A stretch of 64,000 nucleotides of DNA from Frondihabitans peucedani (GTDB lineage Bacteria > Actinomycetota > Actinomycetes > Actinomycetales > Microbacteriaceae): the NCBI RefSeq assembly GCF_039537585.1, contig NZ_BAABAU010000004.1:1-64000 (forward strand), written 5' to 3'. The notes below the pieces were generated by a model. It saw only the letters and a list, made by a program, of their open reading frames with translations, searched no databases and was not told the DNA's origin. Shown in pieces: positions 23,350 to 34,920 of the stretch; the first letter of the stretch is position 1, and every line of letters begins with the position of its first letter. Position numbers and translations under genes: made by a program.

Positions 23350-24213
23350 TTGGATTGGACGGTGAACGCGACCACTGTCTCCGCCTCGACGGCTGTCCGC
23401 CGTCAGGTGCCGGCGCGGTGGATCCTGACGAGTGTCGCGTCGGTCGTCGCCCTGGGCGGCGTGTACTCCGTGGCGGTCCTGACGAAGCCCGGGCAGCAGA
23501 TCGAAGACAGCATCCTGCGGTCGGTGGACGGCGGGACCCTCCTCAAGTCGGGGCGGGCGCTCGACGCCATCTCGATCCCGGCCGTGCTGGTCGTCGTGGG
23601 CGTCGTGGTCCTGATCGCCATCGTGCGGCGGCGGCCCGGCGCGGCCCTGCAGTCGGCCACACTCATCATCGGCGCCATCGCCACGACGCAGGTCATCAAG
23701 GCGATCGCGCCGCGGCCCGAGCTGACGACTCTCACGCTGAGCAACAGCTTCCCGAGCGGCCACGCGACGATCGCGGTGGCCGTCGTCCTCGCCCTGGCCA
23801 CGGCGTTCGGTCGCCGGCTGCGCCCGGTCATCATGATCATCGGGACGGCCTTCGCAGCCCTCGTCGCCGAGCAGACGGTCGCCTACGGCTGGCACCGAGT
23901 CAGCGACGTGTGCGGGGCGTGCGCGGTCGTCATGCTGTGGCTCGCCATCGTCCGGAGCGCCGCGGCCCTCTGGTCGAACGACCCCCGCGACACGGTCGGG
24001 CGCAGGGCGCACGGCTTCACGTCGGGCGTGCTCGGCCTCGCCATGGTCGCGACGCTGGCTGCTGCCGGGGCCGTCTTCTCGATCGGCATCGGCTCCGACA
24101 TGACCGTCACGATGTCGACCGGCCCCGGAGTCCTCGTGGGCGCGCGGCTCCTCTCGGCGGGCGTCGTCATCGCGACGGCCTGGCTCGCCTGGAAGCTCGA
24201 CCGCTCGATCTGA
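23350..24213 (+). CDS. PAP2-family membrane phosphatase, second copy
   Basis: 287 aa from a TTG start at 23350, chosen because AGGAGG lies eight bases upstream; longer starts would run into the tRNA promoter and add Arg-rich sequence. Six or more membrane helices. PAP2 signature: PRP-type element in KAIAPRPE, PSGH in SFPSGHATIAVAV, and a third motif GWHRVSDVCG that keeps the His and Asp. The first motif is weaker than usual. Likely acts on a lipid phosphate or pyrophosphate. Only distantly similar to the gene at 21790-22587, so not a recent duplicate. Confidence 0.85.
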   Translation: MDWTVNATTVSASTAVRRQVPARWILTSVASVVALGGVYSVAVLTKPGQQIEDSILRSVDGGTLLKSGRALDAISIPAVLVVVGVVVLIAIVRRRPGAALQSATLIIGAIATTQVIKAIAPRPELTTLTLSNSFPSGHATIAVAVVLALATAFGRRLRPVIMIIGTAFAALVAEQTVAYGWHRVSDVCGACAVVMLWLAIVRSAAALWSNDPRDTVGRRAHGFTSGVLGLAMVATLAAAGAVFSIGIGSDMTVTMSTGPGVLVGARLLSAGVVIATAWLAWKLDRSI

Positions 24214-24254
24214 CGGTGAGCCCGCTTGCTGCGCGGGTCTCGGATTCTCGCGCC

Positions 24255-24579
24255 GAGATCGCACTTCGACAGGCTCGCGCGGCATCCTGACCCGTCGAAC
24301 TGCGATCTCGACAGCAGGAGCACCCCCGCGCAGGATCCGGCCCGCGAGATCGCAGCAGACGTCGCACGCGGGGCCCGCCACCCGACGGCTACTGCGACCT
24401 CGCCGCCGCGCCGCAGCAGGCCCGAGCGAGATCGCACTTCGACAGGCTCGCGCGGCATCCTGACGTGTCGAACTGCGATCTCGACAGGAGGAGCACCCCC
24501 GCGCAGGATCCCGGCCCCCGAGATCGCAGCAGACGTCGCCCCCGGGGCCCGACACCCGACGACTACTGCGATCTCGCCG
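24255..24579. repeat. Tandem direct repeat of about 152 bp containing inverted REP-like elements
   Basis: Two copies (about 24255-24405 and 24428-24579) differ at only a few positions. Each begins GAGATCGCACTTCGACAGG, then has its near inverse CGTCGAACTGCGATCTC about 25 bp later, followed by GAGATCGCAGCAGACGTCG and a closing ACTGCGAYCTC. So the core GAGATCGCAG/CTGCGATCTC appears in alternating orientation four times per copy pair. The octamer GCAGGATC occurs at the same place in both copies. It fills the gap between convergent genes and resembles a REP/BIME-type element. Confidence 0.85.
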
Positions 24580-24605
24580 TCAGGAGCAGCCGCAGCGAGC
24601 ACCAG

Positions 24606-25745
24606 CTAGCTCGACTCCACACCGAACAGGAAGCCCAGGCCGTACGTCACGGCGGCCGCACCGAAGCCGATCGCGAGCTGACGCAGCGCGCGACGGAGCG
24701 GCGAGGTACCCGAGAGGAGCCCGACGATGGCGCCGGTCCCGAGGAGGGCGAGGCCGACGAGCACCGACGCGATGATGATCGCGGTGAGACCGGTGGCACC
24801 GAAGAGGATCGGGATCAGCGGGATGATCGCCCCCGACGCGAAGAACAGGAAGCTCGACACGGCGGCGCCGAGGCCCGAGCCGATGGCCTCGTGGGCGTCC
24901 GACGAGGAGGCGGCAGCGGCCTCGGCGTCAGCGGGCGACAGCACGGGCGCGAGCTGCGAGGAGGCCGTGGGGACGGCAATCGCGCCCGTCCGGACCTGGA
25001 GCGCGGCCAGGACATCCTGCGCATGCTCGGCCGCATCGTCGGCGTCCATTCCGCGGGCGCGGTAGACGAGAGCGAGCTCGTTGGCGTCGACGTCGAGGTT
25101 CGGCAGGACATGCTGCGCCTCGGGGTCGGGCGTCGACGCGGCGAGGAGCTCCCGCTGCGACGAGACGGAGACGTACTCCCCCGCGCCCATCGAGAGGGCG
25201 CCGGCGAGGAGGCCGGAGAGGCCTGTGACGAGCACGACGCCGTGGGAGGCGCCCGAGGCGCTGACGCCCAGGATCAGCGCGAGGTTCGAGACGAGGCCGT
25301 CGTTGGCCCCGAAGACGGCGGCGCGGAAGGTGCCCGAGAGACGAGAGCGTCCCCGCTCGGCGAGGCCGCGGACGACCTCCCCGTGGATGCGCTCGTCGGC
25401 CGCCATGGCGTCGGTGGCGTCGGCGTCGGTCGCGTACGGCGAGCGCCCCTCGGCCCCCTGCACGAGGGCGAGCACGAACACCGAGCCGAACCGACGGGCG
25501 AGGACCCCCAGGATGCGCGTGCGCAGGTCGGTCCCGACCGGTCGCCCGACCCGGTCGCCGAGCAGGTCGCGCCAGTGCTGCTCGTGACGACCCTCGGCGT
25601 CGGCGAGCGCGAGCAGGATGTCGCGCTCTTCGCCGTCTCGGCGGGCGGCGAGGTCGCGGTAGACGGCGCCCTCGGCCCTCTCGTCGGCGAGGTACCTCCG
25701 CCAGCGCTTGATGTCGGCGGTGCTCGGCTGGCGGACGTCAGTCAT
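24606..25745 (-). CDS. VIT1/CCC1-family iron/manganese transporter with N-terminal ferritin-like domain
   Basis: 379 aa. Residues 1-145 are helical with repeated ExxH-type residues (ERAEGAVYRDLA, DAEGRHEQHWRDLL, DERIHGEVV), matching a rubrerythrin/ferritin-like di-iron domain. Residues 150-379 are a CCC1/VIT1 transporter: FGANDGLVSNLALILGV in helix 1 and SMGAGEYVSVSSQREL, both family signatures, then a cytoplasmic helical insert and three C-terminal helices. The family exports or sequesters Fe2+/Mn2+, and the ferritin-like part may oxidise or sense iron, as in MbfA-type exporters. It is convergent with the PAP2 gene across the repeat region. Confidence 0.9.
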   Translation of the reverse strand: MTDVRQPSTADIKRWRRYLADERAEGAVYRDLAARRDGEERDILLALADAEGRHEQHWRDLLGDRVGRPVGTDLRTRILGVLARRFGSVFVLALVQGAEGRSPYATDADATDAMAADERIHGEVVRGLAERGRSRLSGTFRAAVFGANDGLVSNLALILGVSASGASHGVVLVTGLSGLLAGALSMGAGEYVSVSSQRELLAASTPDPEAQHVLPNLDVDANELALVYRARGMDADDAAEHAQDVLAALQVRTGAIAVPTASSQLAPVLSPADAEAAAASSSDAHEAIGSGLGAAVSSFLFFASGAIIPLIPILFGATGLTAIIIASVLVGLALLGTGAIVGLLSGTSPLRRALRQLAIGFGAAAVTYGLGFLFGVESS

Positions 25746-25960
25746 GACGTCCAGGGTAGCGGGGCGCCGATCACGGCTTCCTGGGGCGTCGCCGCCGATC
25801 CTGCCGCATCCGCATTGCGCAGTGTGCAGAATTCACTTGGCAGGATCCCCCGGACGGGTTACGTTCAGCACGCGGCCGTACCCGATCGGGCGCGAGACGT
25901 GCTCCGGGGGGACGAGCGGAGCACGCGACGACGACGTCTCGCCACGAAGGACGACCACAC

Positions 25961-27532
25961 GTGACCACGCACTCCTGGCGGAAGGCACTCGCCGTGCCCG
26001 CCGTCGTCTCGCTCGCCTTCGGCGGCGCCCTCCTCGCGGCCGGCCCCGCCCTCGCAGCCCCGGCCGAGCCCGCCGCCACGACGCAGGTCGAGGTCCCGGC
26101 GCCGACCGACACCACCGCCCCCGCGACGACGGCCCCGGCCGCCCCGGTGAGCACGACCGCGCCGACCCCGTCGGCCACCGTCGCTGCCGCGCCGGTCCCG
26201 GCCGCGACCACCGCTGCGCCGACGGCCCCGACCACGACGGCTCCCGCCACGACGCCTCCGGCGACGACGGCCCCGGCCACGCCGACGCCGACCCCCACCG
26301 ACACGAGCACCGCCACCGCCTCGGCCTTCGCCGTGACGACTCCCGTCGACGGAGAGCCCTCCGCGACCACGACTCCGACCTTCGCGGGCACCGGCCTCCC
26401 GGGCTCGACGGTGATCGTGCAGTACCTCGGCGCTGACGGCGACCTCCACGACGCGGGCACGGCGACCGTCGACACCGACGGCACCTGGACCCTCGACACC
26501 TCCTTCGCCGACCTCGGCCCCGGCATCACCAAGGCCGTGCTGACCGTCGCCGAGCTCGACGCGTCGGGCGACCCGGTGACCGGCGTCGAGCCCGTGATCC
26601 GCGAGATCAGCTTCCTGAGCCCGCCCGTGCAGGCGCAGGGCCGGAGCATCGTCCTCACCCCCGACTACCCGACCGCCGACGAGGCGACCACCGCCGGCAT
26701 CGGGCTCGCCACGACCGGCTTCGCGGCCGACGAGCCGCTCGTCGTGACCGTCACCGGTCCGGACGGCAAGGCCGTCGCCTACGAGAGCACCGTGGCCACG
26801 CCGACGGCCGACGCCGACGGCGCCTTCTCGGAGCTGCTCGGACTCCCCGCAGGATCGAAGGGCGGCACGTACCGCGTCACGGTCACCGGGACCGTGAGCA
26901 AGCTGCAGCTGTCGAAGACGGCGTACGTGCTCGGTGACCCGACGATCACGTCCCCGACCGCCGGCGAGAAGATCGTCGGCACGTCGGTGACCTTCACCGG
27001 GACCGGGACCCCCGGCTCCAGCATCGGCCTCGTCATCGCCCCGACCAGCGCGTTCGCCCAGGCCGAGGCGGAGGCCGCAGCGGCCGACGGCGACAGCAGC
27101 ACGGGCAGCGGCACGACCGCCGCGAAGGCACCGGCCGCCTCCCCGCGCGCGGCCGGAACCCCGAGCGCCTCGTCCGATCCGCAGAACGAGGACATCACCG
27201 TGGGCGCCTCCGGCACCTGGAGCGTGACGGTCGAGCTCGCCCAGCCGGGCGACTACACGGCGGTCGCGATCGCCGGCGTCCTCGACGCAGACGGCAACCC
27301 GATCTCCGACAACACCGGCCTGCCGGTCCTGTCCGGCCCGTCGGCCACGGTCGAGTTCGTCCTCGCCGCCGCCCCGGTCATCACGACGAGCGCCACGGGC
27401 CCGACCCTGGCCTACACGGGCAGCGACGCCGAGCCGTACGTCGTCGCGGGCGGCCTCGCCGTCCTGCTCGGCATCGGCCTCATGGTCGCGACCCGTCGCC
27501 GCCGCGACGGCCTGATCGGCGCCGCCGAGTAG
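25961..27532 (+). CDS. LAxTG-anchored cell-surface protein with Ala/Thr/Pro-rich stalk
   Basis: 523 aa from GTG 25961 with GAAGGACG before it. Signal peptide to about residue 32 (LAAGPALA-A). Residues 35-120 are an almost pure Ala/Thr/Pro stretch, presumably an extended, glycosylatable stalk. Two or more Ig/Big-like beta modules follow (FAGTGLPGSTVIVQYL, TFTGTGTPGSSIGLV). The end is a sorting signal: LAYTG at about residue 483, a hydrophobic helix and RRRR. LAxTG is the motif of class E sortases in high-GC actinobacteria. No sortase gene is in the window. Ligand unknown. Confidence 0.88.
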   Translation: MTTHSWRKALAVPAVVSLAFGGALLAAGPALAAPAEPAATTQVEVPAPTDTTAPATTAPAAPVSTTAPTPSATVAAAPVPAATTAAPTAPTTTAPATTPPATTAPATPTPTPTDTSTATASAFAVTTPVDGEPSATTTPTFAGTGLPGSTVIVQYLGADGDLHDAGTATVDTDGTWTLDTSFADLGPGITKAVLTVAELDASGDPVTGVEPVIREISFLSPPVQAQGRSIVLTPDYPTADEATTAGIGLATTGFAADEPLVVTVTGPDGKAVAYESTVATPTADADGAFSELLGLPAGSKGGTYRVTVTGTVSKLQLSKTAYVLGDPTITSPTAGEKIVGTSVTFTGTGTPGSSIGLVIAPTSAFAQAEAEAAAADGDSSTGSGTTAAKAPAASPRAAGTPSASSDPQNEDITVGASGTWSVTVELAQPGDYTAVAIAGVLDADGNPISDNTGLPVLSGPSATVEFVLAAAPVITTSATGPTLAYTGSDAEPYVVAGGLAVLLGIGLMVATRRRRDGLIGAAE

Positions 27533-27597
27533 CGACGAGCACAACCGGCGACAAGCACCAGCACCAGCACCAGCGACAAGCACCAGCACCACCCCGA

Positions 27598-27629
27598 GGG
27601 CCCGCCCGCGCACCAGCGCGAGCGGGCCC
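27598..27629 (+). terminator. Terminator hairpin after the surface-protein gene
   Basis: Arms GGGCCCGC and GCGGGCCC, with an inner CGCGC/GCGCG pairing around CACCA, lie about 65 bp past the stop. Just before it (27553-27592) is a CACCAG low-complexity run. Confidence 0.75.
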
Positions 27630-27798
27630 CCTCGCGTGCGCGTTAGCAAACCGTAAGGGTTGCCCGGCCCACCGTAGGGATCCCGTGAGGACCCCGCTGC
27701 GCCCCTCGCGGCGGGTGTCGAATCAGTGCTGGCCGTGCGGAATGCGCGCGGCGCGGACCGCTTCGAGCGGATCCGACGGCATCGAATCAGGAGTCCTC

Positions 27799-27882
27799 GT
27801 GCTCGACATCGTCTACCTTCTCGTCGTGGCGGCCGCCTTCGCGGTCATCGCCCTCGTGGCCTCGGGGGTGGAGAAGCTGTGA
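27799..27882 (+). CDS. 27-aa single-helix membrane peptide preceding kdpF
   Basis: GTG 27799 with AGGAG five bases upstream encodes one hydrophobic helix ([20 protein letters not shown]) ending in SGVEKL, with the stop overlapping the GTG of kdpF by GTGA. Small peptides of this shape, ending in a charged E-K/R-L, precede kdpF in many bacteria and are often unannotated. It may be an extra Kdp subunit or a coupling leader; neither is shown here. It starts the kdp operon. Confidence 0.7.
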   Translation: MLDIVYLLVVAAAFAVIALVASGVEKL

Positions 27883-27956
27883 TCGTCGCGGCCATCCTGG
27901 CGATCGCAGCCCTCGGCTACCTCGTCTACGCCCTCGTGAAACCCGAGCGCTTCTGA
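27879..27956 (+). CDS. kdpF: KdpF, small subunit of the K+-transporting ATPase
   Basis: 25 aa: one membrane helix ([19 protein letters not shown]) followed by the KdpF hallmark KPERF at the C-terminus. It stabilises the KdpFABC complex at the membrane. The GTG start overlaps the previous stop, and its own stop overlaps kdpA (TGATG), so the small peptide, kdpF and kdpA are translationally chained. Confidence 0.92.
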   Translation: MIVAAILAIAALGYLVYALVKPERF

Positions 27957-29643
27957 TGTCGGGGCTCAGCGACACCGTCGCGGGTCTCCTGCAGATCCTC
28001 ACGCTCCTCGTCATCCTGGTGGCGCTCCACCGGCCGGTCGGCCGCTACCTCGCCTGGATCTATCAAACTCCGCGCGACTGGCGGATCGAGCGCGGCTTCT
28101 ACCGCCTCATCGGCGTGGACTCGTCCGCCGAGCAGAACTGGCGCTCGTACCTCCGCGGGGTCCTGGTGTTCTCGGCGGTGGGCGTGCTGTTCGTCTACGC
28201 GCTGCAGCGGCTCCAGGCCGTCCTGCCGTACTCGCTCGGCTTCCCGGCGATCCCCGCGGGCCTGTCGTTCAACACCGCGGCCTCGTTCGTCACCAACACG
28301 AACTGGCAGTCGTACTCGCCCGACGTCACGATGGGCTACGCCGTCCAGCTCGGCGGCCTCGTCGTGCAGAACTTCGTCTCGGCGGCCGTGGGGATCGCCG
28401 TCGCGATCGCGCTGATCCGCGGGTTCGCACGTGTCCGCTCGGGCGCGCTCGGGAACTTCTGGGTCGATCTGACCCGCGGGATCCTGCGTCTCCTCCTGCC
28501 TCTGGCGTTCCTCACCTCGCTGCTGCTGATCGCCGGAGGCGTGATCCAGAACTTCAACGGGTTCACGCACGTCGCCACTCTCACCGGCGGGAACGCCGCG
28601 ATCCCCGGCGGCCCGGTCGCCTCGCAGGAGGCCATCAAGGAGCTCGGCACCAACGGCGGCGGCTTCTTCAACGCGAACTCCGCCCACCCGTTCGAGAACC
28701 CGACCGCCTGGACCAACCTGTTCGAGATCGTCCTGATGCTCGTGATCCCGTTCTCGCTCCCCCGCACGTTCGGCCTGATGGTCGGCGACAAGCGGCAGGG
28801 CAACGCGATCGTCGCCGTCATGGTCTCGATCTACGCGGTGTCGCTCGCAGCGATGACGGCTTTCGAGCTGAGCGGGGCCGGAGCGGCGACGAAGCTCGCA
28901 GGATCGGCGATGGAGGGCAAGGAGCAGCGGTTCGGCATCTGGTCGTCCACGCTCTTCGCGACCTCGACCACGCTCACCTCGACGGGTGCGGTCGACTCGG
29001 CCCACGACTCGTTCACGCCGCTCGGCGGCATGATGGCGCTGCTCAACATGATGTTCGGCGAGGTCGCGCCCGGCGGCACGGGATCGGGCCTCTACGGCAT
29101 GCTGATCCTGGCCGTCATCACGGTGTTCATCGCCGGGCTCCTCGTGGGCCGCACGCCGGAGTACCTCGGCAAGAAGATCGGGCCGCGCGAGATCAAGCTC
29201 GCCTCGATCTACATCCTGATCACGCCGACGCTCGCCCTCGCGGGTACCGCGCTCAGCTTCGCGATCCCGGGCGTCCGCGCCTCGGTGACCGGCACGAGCA
29301 TCTGGAACCCGGGGCTCCACGGCCTCACCGAGGTGCTCTACGCGTTCACCAGCGCGGCGAACAACAACGGCTCCGCGTTCGCGGGGATCACGGCGAACAC
29401 GCCCTGGATGAACACCGCGCTCGGCGTCGTCATGCTCCTCGGACGCTTCCTGCCGATCGTGTTCGTGCTCGCCCTCGCCGGCTCGTTCGCCGCTCAAGAC
29501 AAGGTGCCCGCCACCGCGGGGACGCTGCCCACCCACCGACCGCAGTTCGTCGGTCTCCTCCTCGGGGTGTCCGTCATCGTGACGGCCCTCACGTACTTCC
29601 CCGTGCTCGCGCTCGGGCCGCTCGCCGAAGGGCTCCAGAAGTA

Positions 29644-29644
<1 letters not shown>
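27956..29644 (+). CDS. kdpA: KdpA, K+-channel-like subunit of the K+-transporting ATPase
   Basis: 562 aa, the usual length. Ten or more membrane helices with the four selectivity-filter loops of the SKT superfamily: [30 protein letters not shown], a TSTGAVDS loop, and [12 protein letters not shown]. Binds and selects K+ at the outside, handing it to KdpB. The stop codon overlaps the kdpB start (TAATG). Induced in this system by K+ limitation through KdpDE, encoded at the end of the same operon. Confidence 0.97.
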
Positions 29645-31782
<2,138 letters not shown>

Positions 31783-31793
31783 GGAACGCACCA

Positions 31794-32396
31794 ATGAACA
31801 CACGCACTCTCGCCCGCCAGTGGTGGGTGGCCGTCCGAGCCATGCTCGTCTTCACCGTCGTGCTCGGCATCGCCTACACCGCAGCCGTCTCGGGCCTCGG
31901 CCAGCTGCTCTTCCCGCACCAGGCGAACGGCTCGATCGTCGAGACCGCCGACGGGAAGGCCGCAGGATCGTCGCTCCTCGGCCAGTCGTTCACCACGAAG
32001 AAGGGCGCCGCCCTGCCGGAGTGGTTCCAGTCGCGCCCCTCCGCCGCCGGCGACGGGTACGACGCCACCGCGTCGAGCGCCTCGAACTACGGCCCGAACA
32101 ACAAGGACCTGATCGCGGCGATCAAGGAGCGCAAGGCCGCCGTCGCGTCCTCGGACGGCGTCGACGCGTCGACGATCCCCGCCGACGCCGTCACGGCATC
32201 CGGCTCGGGCCTCGACCCCGACATCAGCCCCGCCTACGCCCTGCAGCAGGTCGACCGGGTCGCCGCCGCCAGGAACCTCTCGAAGGCGACTGTCCACAGG
32301 CTCGTCGAATCGAGGATCGAGGGCCGCGAAGCCGGATACCTTGGGGAGCAGACGGTGAACGTGCTCGAGCTCAACCTCGCTCTGGCGAGGCTCTGA
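31794..32396 (+). CDS. kdpC: KdpC, accessory subunit of the K+-transporting ATPase
   Basis: 200 aa: one N-terminal membrane helix (MLVFTVVLGIAYTAAVSGLGQLLFP) and a soluble domain with the conserved GQSFTTKKG, WFQSRPSA, SNYGPNN and GSGLDPDISPAYA blocks, ending in VNVLELNLAL. It holds KdpA and KdpB together and raises ATP affinity. 11 bp after kdpB with AAGGAAC as ribosome binding site. Confidence 0.97.
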   Translation: MNTRTLARQWWVAVRAMLVFTVVLGIAYTAAVSGLGQLLFPHQANGSIVETADGKAAGSSLLGQSFTTKKGAALPEWFQSRPSAAGDGYDATASSASNYGPNNKDLIAAIKERKAAVASSDGVDASTIPADAVTASGSGLDPDISPAYALQQVDRVAAARNLSKATVHRLVESRIEGREAGYLGEQTVNVLELNLALARL

Positions 32397-32430
32397 CCCT
32401 CCGACCGGTCTCTCCAGAGAGGAACACGCC

Positions 32431-34920
32431 ATGAAGAAGGGGCGACTGCGGGTGCTGCTCGGCGCCGCCCCCGGCGTGGGCAAGACCTACGCGATGCTCG
32501 AGGAGGGCGCCCACCTCCGGGCCGACGGGCGCGACGTCGTGGTGGCCGTGGTCGAGACGCACGGCCGGGCTGCCACGGCGGCGCTCGTCGAGGGGCTCGA
32601 GGTGGTGCCGCGGATCCTGCGCTCTCATCGCGGCCTGCAGCTCGACGAGCTCGACCTCGACGCGGTGATCGCCAGGGCGCCCGACGTCGCGCTCGTCGAC
32701 GAGCTGGCCCACACGAACGCCCCCGGCAGCCGCCACGAGAAGCGCTGGCAGGATGTCGACGCCCTCCTGGCCGCGGGCATCGACGTGGTCTCGACCGTCA
32801 ACGTGCAGCACGTCGAGTCGCTCTCCGACGTGGTCGAGCAGATCACCGGGGCGCCCCAGCGCGAGACGATCCCCGACCGGGTGCTGCGCTCGGCCGACCA
32901 GATCGAGGTCGTCGACCTCGCCCCGCAGGCGCTCCGCGACCGGCTCGCCGAGGGCAACGTCTACCCGGCGGCCCGCATCGACGCCGCGCTGTCGAACTAC
33001 TTCCGGCTCGGCAACCTCACCGCGCTCCGCGAGCTCGCCCTGCTCTGGCTGGCCGACGAGGTCGACTCCGCGCTCAAGGCCTACCGGGCCGAGCACGGCA
33101 TCGACAACAAGTGGGAGGCCCGCGAGCGCGTCGTGGTCGCCCTGACCGGCGGGCCGGAGGGCGAGACCCTCATCCGTCGCGGCGCCAGGATCGCGGCCAG
33201 GTCGGCCGGCGGCGAGCTGATCGTCGTGCACGTGAGCCGGCAGGACGGCCTCGCCGACGCCCACCCGGGAGCCCTCGCGGCCCAGCGCTCGCTCGCCGAG
33301 AAGCTCGGCGGCAGCTACCACCAGGTGCTCGGCGACGACATCCCGCGCACCCTCGTCGACTTCGCCAAGGCGCAGAACGCGACGCAGCTCGTGATCGGAG
33401 TCAGCCGGCGCGGCCGCATCGCCGCGGCCCTGACCGGCCCCGGCATCGGCGCCACGGTGATCCGCGAGTCGGGGCTCATCGACGTCCACATCGTGACGCA
33501 CTCCCGCGCGGGCGGCACCTTCACGCTGCCGCGCATCGGCGGGTCGCTCACGCTCGCCCGGCGCCTCGTCGGCTTCGGCCTCGCCCTCCTGCTCGGGCCG
33601 CTGGCGACCCTGCTGCTCGTCACGCTCCGCTCGCCCGAGTCGCTCACCAGCGACGTCCTCGCCTTCCAGCTGGTCGTCGTCGTGGTCGCGCTCGTCGGCG
33701 GCATCTGGCCGGCGCTGTTCGCGGCCATCCTGTCGGGGTTCACGCTCGACTTCTTCTTCGTCGACCCGCTCTACAGCGTGACGATCGCGAGACCCCTGCA
33801 CCTCCTGGCGCTGGCGCTCTACGTGGTGAACGCCCTCCTCGTCAGCTACGTGGTCGACCAGGCGGCCCGCCGCACGCGCTCGGCGGCCCGCGCCCTGGCC
33901 GAGTCGGAGCTCCTCGCGACGATCGCCGGCAGCGTGCTCCGCGGTCAAGACGCTCTCGAGGCGCTCCTCGCCCGCACCCGGGAGGCGTTCGGGCTGTCGC
34001 GGGTGGCGGTGCTGAGCAACGGGGCGCTCGTCTCGTCGTCGGGCGACGAGACCCCGGGCGACCCCGTCACGAGCGTGCCCTCCGGCGAGCACGGCACCAT
34101 CGAGCTGCACGGCCCGCCGATCTCGCTCGACGACCGCCGGCTGTTCGCCGTGATCTCGACCCAGATCGACGCCGCGCTCGAGCACAGCGAGCTGGCCCGG
34201 ACGGCCGAGGAGGTCGCGCCCCTCGCCGCCGCCGACCAGATGCGCACGGCACTCCTCGCCGCCGTCGGCCACGACCTCCGCCGGCCGCTCGCCAGCGCGA
34301 CCGCCGCCGTCAGCGGTCTGCGCTCGCCCGGCATGGTCCGCTCGGAGGCCGACCGCGACGAGCTGCTCGCCACCGCTCAAGAGAGCCTCGACTCGCTCGC
34401 GACCCTCGTCACCAACCTGCTCGACGTGAGCCGGGTGCAGGCCGGGGTCCTGGCGGTCTCGCTCGGGCGGATCGACGTCGACGACGTCATCCTGGGCTCC
34501 CTCGACGAACTGGGGCTCGGCCCCGACGAGGTCGAGCTCGGTCTCGGCGAAGACCTCCCGCCGGCGCTGGCCGACGCCGTCCTCCTGCAGCGGGTCGTGG
34601 TCAACCTCCTCGACAACGGCATCCGCTACTCGCCCGAGGGCACGCGCGTGCGGGTGTCGGCGTCGGCCTTCGCCGAGCGGGTCGAGATCAGGATCGCCGA
34701 CCACGGCCCCGGCATCAGCGCCGAGCGGCGCGACGAGGTCTTCGTCCCCTTCCAGCGCCTCGGAGACACCGACAACACCACCGGCCTCGGCCTCGGCCTG
34801 GCCCTCTCGAAGGGGTTCACCGAGGGCATGGGCGGCACCCTGACGACCGACGACACCCCGGGCGGCGGGTTGACCATGGTCGTGTCGCTGCCCCTCGCCG
34901 AACACGAGGCCACCGCATGA
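32431..34920 (+). CDS. kdpD: KdpD sensor histidine kinase
   Basis: 829 aa. N-terminal KdpD domain with Walker A GAAPGVGKT at residues 11-19 and the DELAHTNAPGSRHEKRWQD signature; a universal-stress-like domain at about 230-350; four membrane helices at about 375-480; a short GAF-like region; and a kinase core with phospho-acceptor His in AVGHDLRRPLAS, an N box (VVNLLDNGIRYSPEG) and GLGLGLAL. Senses K+ limitation, turgor or c-di-AMP in known examples and phosphorylates KdpE. Unlike classical HKs the H box reads HDLRRP, typical of KdpD. Confidence 0.96.
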   Translation: MKKGRLRVLLGAAPGVGKTYAMLEEGAHLRADGRDVVVAVVETHGRAATAALVEGLEVVPRILRSHRGLQLDELDLDAVIARAPDVALVDELAHTNAPGSRHEKRWQDVDALLAAGIDVVSTVNVQHVESLSDVVEQITGAPQRETIPDRVLRSADQIEVVDLAPQALRDRLAEGNVYPAARIDAALSNYFRLGNLTALRELALLWLADEVDSALKAYRAEHGIDNKWEARERVVVALTGGPEGETLIRRGARIAARSAGGELIVVHVSRQDGLADAHPGALAAQRSLAEKLGGSYHQVLGDDIPRTLVDFAKAQNATQLVIGVSRRGRIAAALTGPGIGATVIRESGLIDVHIVTHSRAGGTFTLPRIGGSLTLARRLVGFGLALLLGPLATLLLVTLRSPESLTSDVLAFQLVVVVVALVGGIWPALFAAILSGFTLDFFFVDPLYSVTIARPLHLLALALYVVNALLVSYVVDQAARRTRSAARALAESELLATIAGSVLRGQDALEALLARTREAFGLSRVAVLSNGALVSSSGDETPGDPVTSVPSGEHGTIELHGPPISLDDRRLFAVISTQIDAALEHSELARTAEEVAPLAAADQMRTALLAAVGHDLRRPLASATAAVSGLRSPGMVRSEADRDELLATAQESLDSLATLVTNLLDVSRVQAGVLAVSLGRIDVDDVILGSLDELGLGPDEVELGLGEDLPPALADAVLLQRVVVNLLDNGIRYSPEGTRVRVSASAFAERVEIRIADHGPGISAERRDEVFVPFQRLGDTDNTTGLGLGLALSKGFTEGMGGTLTTDDTPGGGLTMVVSLPLAEHEATA

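Noticed and set aside
24255-24579. CRISPR array
   Set aside because: There are only two long copies of about 152 bp rather than short repeats with variable spacers; inner symmetry fits a REP-type element.
27640-27798. c-di-AMP riboswitch upstream of kdp
   Set aside because: The leader is short and I could not find the conserved ydaO-type segments; a covariance-model search would settle it.
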